Source: Sceloporus undulatus
Lineage: Eukaryota; Chordata; Lepidosauria; Squamata; Phrynosomatidae
NCBI RefSeq assembly: GCF_019175285.1
Contig: NC_056526.1
Coordinates: forward strand, 120,588,599 to 120,652,598
Direction: 5' to 3'
DNA length: 64,000 nt
The position numbers and the translations under genes were made by a program. The first letter of the stretch is position 1. Each line of letters opens with the position of its first letter. Under the pieces are notes generated by a model. That model was given only the letters and a program-made list of their open reading frames with translations, did no database searches and was not told the origin of the DNA. This document shows, one piece after another, positions 15,928 to 26,459 of the stretch.

Positions 15928-16100
15928 AGCATGGTATTGTGGTTTCAGCACTGGATTATGACTTTGGAGACCAGGGTTTGTGACCTTAGGGAAGTCACAC
16001 TCTCTCAGCCTCAGATGTCAAACACACGCCCCTCTGAACAAATCCTGCCAAGAAAATCCCATGATACATTTGCCTTAGAGTCAACACCACCCACTGAATA
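15928..16100 (+). mobile_element. tRNA-derived SINE (Sauria-like)
   Basis: The head has a tRNA-like A box (TATTGTGGTTTCAGCACTGG) and a decayed B box (GGTTTGTGACC). The body has AAGTCACACTCTCTCAGCC and CTTGCCAAGAAAA-type blocks. Confidence 0.7.
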
Positions 16101-16209
16101 ATATGGGGCTTGTGCGTCTGCATTTTCCCACCCATGAGAGTCCCAAAACTGATCCCCCATAAATGGGAAGGGACCACTATGCAAATGTTTAAGATTCAGA
16201 ACTCAAGCA

Positions 16210-16272
16210 TCTATATTGTATTTTTTTTTATAAATGGGTTTAGGTTGTATTTTTTTTTATAAATGGGTTTAG
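16210..16272. repeat. Tandem duplication of about 30 bp
   Basis: The unit TTGTATTTTTTTTTATAAAT followed by GGGTTTAG occurs twice in a row, differing only at a few bases. Confidence 0.85.
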
Positions 16273-16822
16273 ATCCAAATTACAATACACCAATATTCTA
16301 ATATTTAAAACATATTTCCAATAAACCATTTATCAGCTTCTGAACGATTTGTTCAGATATATTGCTTATATCTCTTTTCTATCAGACCACCTACTAAACC
16401 ATCCTGAATGGTGGAATCAGCAAAAACTGCTCCTCTTTTCTGTTGATAAAGGCATTTGCTAGGTCAAAACTCACTATGTGAGCATATTGGCACCACTATT
16501 AATACTTAATAACAATTAATTATTAATTATATATTATTTAGCAGTCTGCTGAAAATGAAATAGTTTTCCTTCACTGACAGTTATGTTCCACTCTTCAAAC
16601 TCAATCCCACATCCACTGGTGTTCCCAGCTGTCTACTAATGCTTACTAAAAGATGGCACATGTGAATGCTGGCTGGAAGTATGTGAATATTATGTGCATG
16701 TAAGATACCTGACTGTGCATGTGAGTGAGAGTGGGAACAGCATGTGCATATGAGTGATAATGGTAGTATACTGGATATTTATGTTTGTGAAAACGGTGAG
16801 GGGGGGGTTGTGCACACACATG

Positions 16823-17025
16823 TTGTTGTATCTTCAAGATGTTTCCAACTTATGGCAGCCCTATCATGGAGTCTTCTTGGTAAGTTTCTTCAGAGGGTCT
16901 TTGCCACTGCCATCCTCTGAAGCTGAGAGAGTGTGGCTTGCCTAGAGTCTCTCAGTGGGTTTCCATGGACAAATCCTGGTCTCCATACTCCAGTGCTCAA
17001 ATCACCACACCATGCTGCTTTTCTG
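16823..17025 (-). mobile_element. tRNA-derived SINE (Sauria-like)
   Basis: A near full-length copy in reverse: TGTTGTTGTATCTTCAAG tail side, TTATGGCAGCCCTATCATGG body, and a head ending in ATCACCACACCATGCTG. Confidence 0.8.
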
Positions 17026-17049
17026 TGCACATCCATTCATTCATGTGAC

Positions 17050-17182
17050 CCTCGGCTTGTCATGCCCTCGCAATCTCAGGGGAAGGCAACGGCAAACCCT
17101 ATCTGAAGAAACTTACTAAGAGCATAGCTTTGTCTCAGGGTAACCATAAGTTGGAAACAACTTGAAGGCACACAACAAGACA
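17050..17182 (+). mobile_element. tRNA-derived SINE, 3' half
   Basis: It starts inside the body (CTCAGGGGAAGGCAACGGCA) and ends CATAAGTTGGAAACAACTTG, then AAGGCACACAACAAGA. It is 5'-truncated. Confidence 0.72.
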
Positions 17183-17227
17183 TATATGGGATATTTTATA
17201 GATAGATAAGTAATATCATATATGTTT

Positions 17228-17385
17228 TGTTGTTGTTGTTGTGTACTTTGAAGTCGTTTCTGATGTATGGCAACCCTATCATGGGGCTTTCTTGGCAGAG
17301 AAGGTTTGCCATTGCCTTCCCCTGAGGATGAGAGAGTGTGACATGCTCAAAGTCATCCAGTGGGTTTCCACAGATGAGAGGGAAA
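17228..17385 (-). mobile_element. tRNA-derived SINE fragment
   Basis: Reverse copy with a GTTGTTGTTGTTGTGTAC tail, CTATCATGGGGCTTTCTTGG and GAGAGAGTGTGACATGCTC blocks. It lacks the tRNA head. Confidence 0.75.
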
Positions 17386-17399
17386 CTGAACAATGTATT

Positions 17400-18087
17400 C
17401 ATTCATATGCGTGTGCATATATATATATCCTATCATATTTGAATGGCATATATCTCGTATCACACACACACATATATCTCACATATGTACCTATGAATAT
17501 ATACATACGTATCATGTATGAATGATACATATATATATATATATACATATATGTATCAGTCTATGAACATATACACACACATATCATATATGAATTATAT
17601 ATGTGTGTGTGTATCATATCACCCACACATATATATCTATCTCTTCCAACTCTGATTTTATGCACACATATATATTTAGACACACACATATCATATATGA
17701 TATACACACACATAATATAGATGGAGATATAGATATATATATATTCCATCTCTATATGAGAGATTATATCATACATCTATATGTATATCAAATCTCTTAT
17801 GAATATATACATATATATATGATATATTATATCCATATCATACACCTATATATACTCATATATCCATATTCCTATGAATATATCATATATGAATGAGATA
17901 TATATATATATATATAGTCACACATATATATATCACAAATATATAAATATACATAGCCATGTATATATACAAATCATATATGAATGATAAAGATAAATAT
18001 ATATCATATCACACACGCACGACATACAAATCTGAATTATACACACACACACATATATATACATATATATATGTGTGTGTGTATGTG

Positions 18088-18120
<33 letters not shown>
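17400..18120. repeat. AT/CA-rich degenerate satellite in NFXL1 intron 1
   Basis: About 720 bp consist of TA, ACAC and TGTG runs. The core ATCATATATGAAT recurs at about 17582, 17880 and 17975, with variants at 17505 and 17690. This suggests a decayed minisatellite of roughly 80-110 bp unit mixed with dinucleotide runs. It ends in a pure (TA)n at 18093-18120, about 55 bp from the exon 1 donor. Confidence 0.8.
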
Positions 18121-18123
<3 letters not shown>

Positions 18124-18174
18124 AACTCTCCCTGTCCCTCCCTCCTTCCTTCCTTGCTCCAGAGGGAGACTGAC

Positions 18175-18331
18175 CGTGGGCCCTGTTCCCTGCGGGGCGA
18201 GGGGCCTCTTGTGGGGCTCCTGGCGCCCTCCCTGGCCCTCCTCGCTCCGGGGCCCCTGCAGCCTGCGACCCCGCTCGGCCCCGGCCCCTTCCCCGGACTC
18301 CCGCCGGACGCCAAGCCCCGGCGCCCTCCAT
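18175..18331 (-). CDS. NFXL1: NFXL1 exon 1, coding part
   Basis: The coding part is 157 bp. The start ATG at 18331-18329 opens MEGAGAWRPAGVRGRGRGRA, like the Arg/Gly-rich NFXL1 N-terminus in mammals. An upstream in-frame ATG (18406) is rejected because its extra residues do not match the family. The donor gtcagt follows CAC G, and the split codon becomes Glu before Leu-Ala-Ser of exon 2. The segment is GC-rich, low-complexity and probably disordered. Confidence 0.82.
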
Positions 18332-18436
18332 GGCTCTTCTGCCGCCTCCAGCCGAGCCGAGCCGACCGAGAGCCAGGTGCACCGGCGAGAGGAGGGACGT
18401 CAGCACTCAGCAAGCTTCGCCCGCCTTCCACACCGA

Positions 18437-18456
18437 AATACAACTCCCAGCATCCC
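18437..18456 (+). promoter_or_regulatory. ZNF143/THAP11-like site in the NFXL1 promoter
   Basis: AATACAACTCCCAGCATCCC closely resembles the known SBS motif (ACTACAAYTCCCAGMATGC) bound by ZNF143 and THAP11 near TATA-less promoters. It lies about 105-125 bp upstream of the NFXL1 start codon. Confidence 0.6.
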
Positions 18457-18577
18457 TCGGGGCTGGCGGCAGGACAAAAGAGCACCCAGCCTAGAGCGGC
18501 GCTGCCCAAACCGGAAATGGGAACGCATGAAACCGGAAGTCTCCACCTGTAAGGAGCCACGTACCGGCCGGAAGTAG

Positions 18578-18658
18578 CCTAATGGCACCGCGCCACGTCT
18601 GAGCTTGGAAGCTAAGCAGGGTCTGGCCCGGTCAGGAAGTGGATGGGAGACCGAGGAA
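18578..18658 (+). ncRNA. 5S rRNA-like fragment (5S-derived SINE head or 5S pseudogene)
   Basis: GTCTGAGCTTGGAAGCTAAG, then CAGGGTC and GGATGGGAGACCG, match the 5S rRNA internal control region (box A, intermediate element, box C) very well. The first 30 or so and last 25 nt of 5S are diverged or missing. It is probably the head of a truncated 5S-derived SINE. Confidence 0.75.
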
Positions 18659-18660
18659 GA

Positions 18661-19054
18661 AACAAACAGAGGGGGGTTATTTATTTACTTGGCCCTTGCA
18701 GTCTCTCCCAACTCTGCTATGATTCATTTAAATTCTTCCCTTCTTATGTAGTATGCCACCATTTTCGCCATTTGATTATTGGACTGTTGATATTGTTCTA
18801 TTTTAACAGGTTAATTTTAATTGCATTATGTTTAATTCTGAGTCAACCTTGAGCCCTTTTGCTGGTCTTGAACTTGTAACCCTTCTGGTCTTGAGTGAGG
18901 GGCTGCAGGACAGGCATTTAACCACTGCGCCACTCTGACTGACAGAGAGAGAGCTCTGGTGCCACAACAAACTATAGTTGTTGTTGTTTTGTTGTTGTTA
19001 TATTTCTTTGTATCCCAATCTTTCCCCTGAACTGGGACTCAGAATGGCTTCACG

Positions 19055-19092
<38 letters not shown>

Positions 19093-19924
19093 CACAGTAT
19101 TTTTAAAAAAACCAATCCAAATGAAAACATGGAAAAGAGGTGCATTAAAAAGGAATTAAATTTATTACCATGTTAAAATAGATAGCTATTAGAAGAATAA
19201 ATTATACATTTTTAAAAAGATGAAACTGTATAAAACGCTTTAAAACAACGTCCCAATTCCCAGGATTCCCTAGCACTGAGCCAGGGCTTTTAATGCGGTC
19301 TCAAACTGGATTATTTCTGCAGTGTGTTGTGTTTGGGACCAAAGACAGCTACCTAGATTATCTTTCCTGTGGCAATGGTCCCAAACCGTGCCCTTTAAGA
19401 GCTCTTTTTGCACTTCAGGTCCCAGAAGCCTCAGCCATGTTGGCCAATAGCCTGGGATTCTGGGAGCTGGAGTCCAAAATCCCTTAAAGGGCACAGTTTC
19501 AGGACCACTGTTTTAAGCGAAGGAACCGGTGAAACCAGGTCTCAGTATTCCTTGCCTACGGAAACCCTGTGGATTTGATTTATTTATTATCATTATTATT
19601 ACAAATAAAATCCAATCATTAATACCTCATGCATAGTGCAACAACAGATCCATTGAAACGCAATAAATCAGGTGTTAAATAAATTGCTTCCACATATTTG
19701 TTTGTCAAATCCCATTCTTGTCTCTGATATTTACAATACAGTACATGTATCAATTGTTGAGCCTATAAATTCTATGTCTTAAACTGTAGTAGACCTCTCT
19801 AAGTTTCTTTGATACGTGTGACTTCTACTTAAGTATTTTCTACTTCTGTTTCTGATTCATTTCCCTGGTTACTTCACCAATGAGTACCATGGGTAACAGG
19901 GGACTTGAAGGCACACAGAGTGGA
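18661..19924. other. NFXL1-CNGA1 spacer, decayed repeats
   Basis: It contains a reverse tRNA-SINE head scrap at 18855-18942 (TTAACCACTGCGCCACTC) and a (TA)n run at 19060-19090. Half of a fold-back MITE lies at about 19245-19345 (AATTCCCAGGATTCCCTAGC, then ACTGGATTATTTCTGCAGTG). A second MITE trace lies at 19395-19515. No gene was seen. Confidence 0.5.
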
Positions 19925-20084
19925 GGCTCAAAGGGTGTGGGAATAACATGGCTCTACAGACTTTGCTGGACTGCAACTCCTAGCATTCTTCCCTATTGGC
20001 TGTGCTGGTTGGGGCTGCTGGGAATCACAATCCAACATCATCTAGATGATGATCGACATCATCATCCTGCACAACTACCCTTTA

Positions 20085-20375
20085 TAAAAGGTAAAGGTTT
20101 CTCCTTTGACATGAATGTCTAGTTGTGTCCGACTGTAGGAAACGGTGCTCATGTCCATTACTAAATTGACTGCACCAAATGCTGTTACCTTCCCACTGAA
20201 GTCGTACCTATTTATCTACTTGCACTTTTACATGTTTTTGAACTGCTAGGTTGCCAGAAGCTGGGATTTGTGATGTGAGCTCACTCCGTCATGCGGCGCT
20301 TGGGCCTCGAACCACCAACCATCTTGCAATTGCCAGAGTCAGCATCTTAACCACTGGACCACTGTATCCCTTACC
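20085..20375 (-). mobile_element. tRNA-derived SINE with RTE/Bov-B-like tail (second type)
   Basis: The tail side carries TAGTTGTGTCCGACTGTAGG and the body GTTGCCAGAAGCTGGGATTT. The head complement reads CAGCATCTTAACCACTGGAC. The GTGTCCGACT tail is the RTE/Bov-B-type end shared by Sauria SINEs. A truncated relative lies at 46085-46262. Confidence 0.75.
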
Positions 20376-20960
20376 CTTTAGTACTGCAACAAAAGGGAAA
20401 ACCTTTACCTTTATACATAGTTCACCATTTAAGTATCATGGTAAAAATTCAGCACGTACAGTATATATGCATTTTTATTTTATTTTAAATAAATTAATCA
20501 CAGAATAAGCTTCATGATAAAAATTCAATATGTATCTCAAGTAGCACCTTTACAAAAATCAACCTCAGAGGTCATGTATATTTAGTATAAACAGATATTA
20601 TTTTATTAACAGTGGGGTTTCCTTATACTGTATCAAGTTTTCATAAGACAATACTGCAATTAATTATTCTGCAAAAAAAATTCTAATTTTCTGGGCGGCT
20701 GCCACAAAAACGTTGTGACATTAATTTGCTTTTTCTCAACAATATAAGAAACTTCGCAAGGGAAGCATATAATGAACGTACTATACTTTCAGCTGATTCT
20801 TATTCACATAGACATAAATATTGATTTTTGGTATATTTACCATCTAAATAAGGTGCTGGCATTGTCTGAAATTACAGGTACAGGGTTGCCAGATCTCAGG
20901 CCCTGGCTCTGAGTCTCTAGTTTGCATGAGTCATTTACAGACAGGAGACTTTTTGTGCCC
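20376..20960. other. Spacer, nothing recognised
   Basis: AT-rich, non-repetitive to the eye. No coding signal was seen. Confidence 0.4.
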
Positions 20961-20964
20961 GCCT

Positions 20965-21282
20965 GGGACCAAAATTAGGGTTCTGTAGGGGACTGGGCAT
21001 CCACACACGCCCAGCCCTACTATCAGCACGCAGGCGCCATGATTTCAGGTGCCCATCCATACGAGGCACGCAATGATGACGTCCGTGCGGCACAGCGCCC
21101 AAACAGCGACATGCCACGCAGATGTCATAATTGCCCACAAGCACACTGATGCCTTCCCCGCGCTGCACAAAAAGAACCTACAAGGAGTGGGTTCTTTTTA
21201 GGCCTCATGGAGGCCACAGCGTTTATCTGCTGCTGCCTCCATCCAAGGGACACCCCTTTCTCCCAAACTGTACAGCCCCTTT
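20965..21282. mobile_element. Probable GC-rich GG...CC DNA transposon, ends uncertain
   Basis: A CpG-rich block with GATGACGTCCGTGCGGCACA and the AAAAAGAACC...GGTTCTTTTT inverted pair also seen in 41603-41969. No clear target duplication was found. Confidence 0.45.
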
Positions 21283-21523
21283 GGGCCTGAACAGACAGGC
21301 CAAACTAAAGCTGCTTTGGGTCACTTTGGAGGTATAGGTATGCTGTTTAAATTATACATGTGTCCTAAGAGACCGGAAGCTGTGCCAAAGCCAAGCTCCA
21401 GTCCTAAGAACTGGAGCGCAGCTTTGATGCAGCTTCACGCCTCTTAAGATGTGTGTGTCATTTAAACAGCATACCTCCAAAGTGACCCAACGCAGCTTTA
21501 TTTTGGCCTGTCTGTTCAGGCCC
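21283..21523. mobile_element. Long-inverted-repeat MITE (GGGCCTGAACAGACAGGCC ends)
   Basis: Left arm GGGCCTGAACAGACAGGCC and right arm GGCCTGTCTGTTCAGGCCC are perfect inverted complements. The arms extend inward through GTCACTTTGGAGGTAT for about 60 bp with few mismatches. Total length is about 241 bp. The flanks do not show a clear 3-bp duplication. Confidence 0.82.
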
Positions 21524-21998
21524 TAAGTTAGCAGAGTGGTTACGATGCCAGAGTCAGCATCTTAGGGGCAGAACAAACAGACAGGAAAAAGAAGTTTGAA
21601 CCTGCTTTTTCCTACAGTGGTTCAAAACCCTGCTGTCTGTACCAGCTGCTCCCAAAGCAGACCAAATGCTCATGGCTTGCCCCCCACAGTGTCAAGCAAC
21701 GCCACTGGGTAATAGTATTTTGTTGTTGTTGCCTTCCCACCATCCATGTGCACTATTGCACAAACACACCGCTAGCAACTGCCTGCTGTCTACATACAAA
21801 CCCACTGGATGGCCGCCCCTTTGACTAGCCAGATTCACACCTGGGATCCTCCATTGGTACAGGGCATTGGAGCATCATTATGCCCCATAAAACACTGGCA
21901 AAGCACAATCATGGGCCCTTCACCCCCCTTTTCCCCGTGCCCCCTGTTGGACTGTCTGGTTTGGGCATGTTGTAATTACATCCATTGGAGGTATCACA

Positions 21999-22989
21999 GG
22001 TGGGTTACAGACCGCCGAGAAGCGGCGGTCTGGCTCCGCCTCCACTTGCAGTGTCCGGGAGCCACAGCCTTTAAACCACACGGCTCCTGGATGCTGCAGA
22101 GAAGGAGCGCGGAAATTGCGCTCCTTCTCAGGCTCCGTGTCCGGGAAAGCAGCCAAAGGGCTGATAAAGCAGCTAGTTATCAAACAAACAACCCCCTCCC
22201 AGCACAGCAAAGTCAATGTAAGCTACACAGTCCTGGAGAGTTGCAGTAGCTTTGCCAAAAGGGTTTACCAGAAGAATTGTCAGACGGTCCGAGGTTCAGG
22301 GTAACAGATAGGCAGGTAGATAAAGCAGTCCAAGGTCAAGTTTCCGGGTAGTCAAGACAAGAAGCCAAGGAGCCAGAGACAGAGTCTTTCCTCTAAAAGA
22401 GTCAGATATCCACTGGCAAAGAACCACACATGCTCCAGGTGCTTAAGAAGGCAAGGAGCTGGCCTTCAGCTGTGCCTGATTACGAAGACGCTTCTGATAA
22501 AGTCTCCGAGATCTTCGAAGGCCCTCTCTTTCTGCTCGACGCTCATTGAAGGTAGGCACGCTGCCCAGATCCTCCTCCATGTCCACAGCCTCGGCACCAG
22601 GCAAACTTGACTGCTGAACCTCTGGAGGGGCCATAGACTCTGCTCCAGCAGAACTAGGACCAGCCTCTGGCTCCTCCATTACAGGTTCAAGCCCCTGGGG
22701 CTCTGGCTCCTCCATTATAGGTTCAGATCCCAGAGGCTCTAGCTCATCCTCTGAGTCCTCCAAGCCATCTTCCAGGCTGGGCATGACACTCCGGAAGAGA
22801 CACGAGGCGCTAGTCGCACGCTCGCGGCGTCATTTCTGGGGCACGATGTGCAGACGCAACGCGTCCACTACGTCAAGATGGCGGTGGCCGTGTGGAACGG
22901 CCGCCGCCATTTTGTGCACGTGGAGCGCATACTAGGGTTAGGGGGGTGCGGAAGCACCGCCCCTTCTATATGGCGGTTTGTAACCCGCC
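21999..22989 (-). mobile_element. GC-rich GG...CC DNA transposon (3-bp TSD ACA), split by a solo LTR
   Basis: The ends GGTGGGTTACAGACCGCC and (complement) GGCGGGTTACAAACCGCC are flanked by ACA at 21996-21998 and 22990-22992. After subtracting the LTR and its 5-bp duplication, about 335 bp remain. These align along their length, in opposite orientation, with 56848-57212 (365 bp). It is a non-autonomous element with no transposase. The 3-bp duplication suggests PIF/Harbinger-like integration, but the superfamily is not certain. Confidence 0.85.
22138..22788 (-). mobile_element. Solo LTR of an LTR retrotransposon (probably Gypsy), fossil
   Basis: A 651 bp unit with TG...CA ends (TGTCATGCCC and TTTCCCGGACA read on the minus strand). 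It is flanked by the 5-bp direct repeat CTCCG (22133-22137 and 22789-22793). No internal gag/pol or second LTR is present, so it is a solo LTR left by recombination. An acidic, internally repeated reading frame runs through part of it; this is not a host gene. It is younger than the DNA transposon it interrupts. Confidence 0.85.
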
Positions 22990-22992
22990 ACA

Positions 22993-23784
22993 ATTTCACT
23001 TTTTTGCATTGCCACCCTGACCGCTTGGGTATGCTCCATCCTTTTTTTAAATGCAGACCTGCACCGGTGTGTTTATATTCAGCTTTAGGGTTAGGGTTAG
23101 GATGGATCGCTCCTTCAAAACCACTCTTGCATTGGGGCGTTTATATGCAGGGTCGCAGGTGTGCATTTTCCAGGTTAAATCGGAATATCATGAGAACTTT
23201 TTGTTCCAGTTTTTAGTCCCAGAACATGGCTTCAATCCAGTTTCTGCCTGCTTTGGAGGTGTGCGTCATCTAAATGCCCCAGCTTTAAAGTAGTTTGAAA
23301 CTACTTTATTTGGCCTATGTGTTTCACCCCAATGGTACAAATTCTCCTGCTTTGGTAGGCTTAGCTCTAGACAGGAGGAAAGGGCTATGTGCAAACAGCC
23401 CCTTTAGCTAAGATTTCTCTCTTAATTTCTAAACAGTGAAATATATTCTGTCTCTCTTTCTCTCTTTTCCTCTCCCCCACTCCCCACCCCTCTGTGACTG
23501 AACAACAAGCTGGCAGTACATAATGCACAGCACATAATATCACCAGAGACCATTCCTAGGTCTCAGGTTTTGGTCCAGAAACTTCTGGGCCTGGGACAAT
23601 CCTGAATTGGGAACCCTATGAATAGCAATACAATGTAAGTTCATATAACTATATCTGGTTGGCTTTAAAGATAGAAACTGGATGTTATAAACACAATCCA
23701 AGTCCAATCCACATATTTACCAATTATTATTTATCAGCTTATAATTTGGCTCAGAATATGTACATTTCTGTTTTTATTCATTCT
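22993..23784. other. CNGA1 3' flank
   Basis: A short telomere-like TTAGGG tract lies at about 23084-23100. A GTGACC/AAGTAGTTT MITE-like scrap lies at 23245-23330, and a CT-rich run at 23450-23490. The CNGA1 3'UTR must begin here. AATAAA on the minus strand occurs at 23773-23778, right after the stop, and another candidate is near 23305. Which one is used is unknown. Confidence 0.4.
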
Positions 23785-25181
23785 TTACTGACCAGGAACT
23801 ATTTCAGCTTCTTCTAAATTTGAGAAATCAAAGTCCATAGGTGGTTTCAGGATGTTCTCAACTTCTGTTAGCCTTGTTTTCAGCTTTTGCTGGGCAGCAT
23901 CATATTCAGCTAAGAGCCTGGCAAATCTTACCTGTAAATTATCTAGCATTATTTCTATGTGGTTAACTTTTTCCTCTATATCTTTAGGATCTCTTCCTCC
24001 GCTTGCAGCTTCTAAGTCAAGTAATCCATCTTTCATAAGGATTTGTTTTCCCTTCTCTTCCAGCATGGCTTTTGCATCTGGATATTCTGTTAGAGCCTCC
24101 ATTAGATCATCTTTATACAGACAAAACAAATCTGAATAGCCAATACTTCTAATGTTGGCTGTCCTCCGATTTCCGGCTTTGCTACCTTTAATGTTAAGAA
24201 TGCTGATCTCACCAAAATAGCTTCCATCACTTAGTACCACAAACTGAGTGACTCCGTCGTCAGCTACCACTGCAAGTTTGCCTTCTTTGATAATGTACAT
24301 TTCTCGCCCAATGTCACCTTTCCGGCAGACATAATCTCCAGGACTGTATACCTGAGGCTGTAGTTTTAAGACTAGTTCAACCAACAGACCAGCTTCACAA
24401 TCTGCAAAAATTTGGACTTTCCTTAATGTTTCCAGATGAACATTAATGGCAATTTCTGCTCGTAATTTATCTGGAAGAAACTTCAAGACTTTTCTTTCAT
24501 CCACTGCCTTCTTATTTGTCCACAGATAATCAAACCACTTGATAACTCTTTTTTCTAAGTCTTTGCTCACGTTCCGAAACTGCATGTACTGCTTGATAGC
24601 ATCAATCCTTGCTTGAAATTCTTCTCTGGCGGCATTCATGTTAGAGATCATAGAACCAATATTACCAACAATAGTAGCAAAAATTAATACACCAACTAAG
24701 AAGTCAACAACAACAAATAAATATTCTACATCTCTCACAGGAGGAGGCGTTTCACCAATAGTTGTCAGAGTCAGTGTTGACCAGTAGAGACTATATACAT
24801 ATTTTCTAGCAAGCCGGCCAAATTCAGGATGAGTAATGTTGGGATAGACCCATGTGTCTGTACCGAAGCCAATGGCTTTAGAGATTGAGAAGTAGATACA
24901 TGCATTCCAATGTATAATAATTATAATATACATGACAAGATTAGAGATCCTGAAGATATTTGGGTAGCTTGTTCTTGTTTCTGTTTGCTGGAAGAATTCA
25001 AACAAACGAGATATTCTAAGTAATCTGTTTATTCGTATTTCTGGGTAGTTCAACCCTAATTTGAAATAAAGCAGATCAGTTGGTATGATGGAAAGTACAT
25101 CTAATTTAAATTGAACTGTTCCTTTATATCTTTTCTTAAGTTTAATTTCTTCTTTCACCAACAAACCTTGTTCCAGGTACC
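23785..25181 (-). CDS. CNGA1: CNGA1 last coding exon (S2/S3 to C-terminus)
   Basis: A single 1397 bp exon starts after ttttag at 25182 with [12 protein letters not shown] and ends with VPGQ and TAA at 23787-23785. It contains [17 protein letters not shown] (S3), [15 protein letters not shown] (S4, charged), [18 protein letters not shown] (S5), [13 protein letters not shown] (pore) and [16 protein letters not shown] (S6). Then come [20 protein letters not shown] (C-linker), [40 protein letters not shown] (cyclic nucleotide pocket) and a heptad-rich [11 protein letters not shown]...EYDAAQQ coiled coil that trimerises alpha subunits. The large final exon is typical of CNGA genes. No disabling change was seen. 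Confidence 0.97.
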
Positions 25182-25274
25182 CTAAAATAAAGTGTAAAAA
25201 AAAGACTTCCTGATATTTTCCTTTGTTAAATTTTAACTGGTGTGACAAAAAGCAAGTACAGATATAGAGTGCAT

Positions 25275-25550
25275 GTATACTACTGAATTATAGCAGTTTG
25301 GTACCACTTTAACTGTTATTTCATTTATTTATTTATTAGACTACTTATACCTGCCCTTCAGCCCTAAAGGCTATCAGAGCAGCTTACAATTATTATTTTT
25401 AAGTTATGACTCCATCCTACAAAATCCTCAGATTGTAGTTTGTTGAAAATTTGGGGGCTCTAGTCCTTTCCCATCAACTACCACAGTGGAGCTCTCTAGC
25501 AAAGAATTCTACTTAAATCGTGTATTGTTTTGTGTTTCCATAGGATGAAG
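25275..25550. mobile_element. Fold-back MITE interrupted by an L2 3' tail
   Basis: MITE arms (GCAGTTTGGTACCACTTTAA at the left; AGATTGTAGTTTGTTG at the right) are separated by an L2 3' end at about 25318-25395 (TGCCCTTCAGCCCTAAAGGC). It lies just upstream of the last CNGA1 exon. Confidence 0.55.
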
Positions 25551-26459
25551 CCATAGCAAGTAAACTGAGATCAAAGATCTGTCACTCTACAGTCATCGTG
25601 GCCATTTTAAACTATTTGATGAACTGGACACCTTTCAAGTGGTGGAAATGCTTAGTATATTTTTAGTTCCACGTCTTATTAAAAATATCATGAAGCAGGG
25701 AAATGGAAGTATATGTTAAGTGAGCACCTGAATTTACCAAATGTTTTCATAATACATCAATGAAATTTCACTTTCTGTTTAAAAAAATCTGAATTCTTCC
25801 TCTTATCTGTAATATGAAGGTTTGTACAGGTAAACTGTTTAATATTTTTATACTTTAATATTATTATATTTTTATTCCAAGAATATTTGGATGGCATACA
25901 TGGTGCCTTCATTTTTATTCCTAGAAAAATATTAAAATAGACAGGCAGAGAAAAAAGGCCCATTCAAATGACCAAACAAACCATGGTCTCTTGGCACAGG
26001 ATGTAGTGTCAAGAACACATTTGCCCAACAAATTGTGGTTTCCTTCAGCATGAACTAGTAACCAGTTCAAATGCTTCCTCTTCTACTCATTTCTTTCATT
26101 TACTGGAAAAGAGATTCCTTCCTGTATTAAACCACGTGTTTCACATGCTTTCCAAACTCCATACACAAGCAGCAAGGAACTTTTGGGCCCTCCAGAAGCT
26201 GTTAAACTACAATTCTCATAAACTCTGATGGGTGGCCATCTCACCAGGCAGATAGGCATAGTAAATCAAGGACATGTAATGTTCTACAAGTTCTTTTCAC
26301 CCCTGCCATCTCTACAGAATTGGATAGAATGCCACAGTTTTATTCTAGTTGAACTTCCATAGTAAGAGCTAAAGTACATAAATATTTGACTACCTGAAAG
26401 ATGCTCTGTTTTTCAGTGAAACAGCTCACATATGAGATGGGTGGTGATCAAAAACCTTT
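25551..26459. other. CNGA1 intron, nothing recognised
   Basis: AT-rich. A short scrap like the lizard MITE core (CTACAATTCTCATAAACTC) lies near 26208-26227. No exon was seen. Confidence 0.4.

Larger units (their letters stand above)
18160..18660 (-). promoter_or_regulatory. NFXL1: NFXL1 CpG-rich promoter and 5'UTR
   Basis: The region is dense in CpG and has no TATA box. On the plus strand, CCGGAAGT ETS-type sites lie at 18533-18540 and 18568-18575, and CCGGAAAT at 18511-18518. This arrangement is typical of housekeeping promoters. The exact transcription start cannot be fixed from sequence alone. Confidence 0.75.

Noticed and set aside
18122-18406. NFXL1 start at the upstream in-frame ATG (18406)
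   Set aside because: The extra 25 residues (MLTSLLSPVHLALGRLG...) do not resemble the NFXL1 N-terminus. The next ATG (18331) gives the expected MEGAGAW...GRGRGRA start.
17959-18588. Long open frames on both strands across 17959-18588
   Set aside because: They run through the AT/CA satellite and the CpG island, where stop codons are scarce by composition. Only the minus-strand frame from 18331 joins in phase to NFXL1 exon 2.
22443-22784. 113-codon acidic frame as a host gene
   Set aside because: It lies wholly inside the solo LTR and starts four bases from the LTR end. It has no splice or promoter context of its own.
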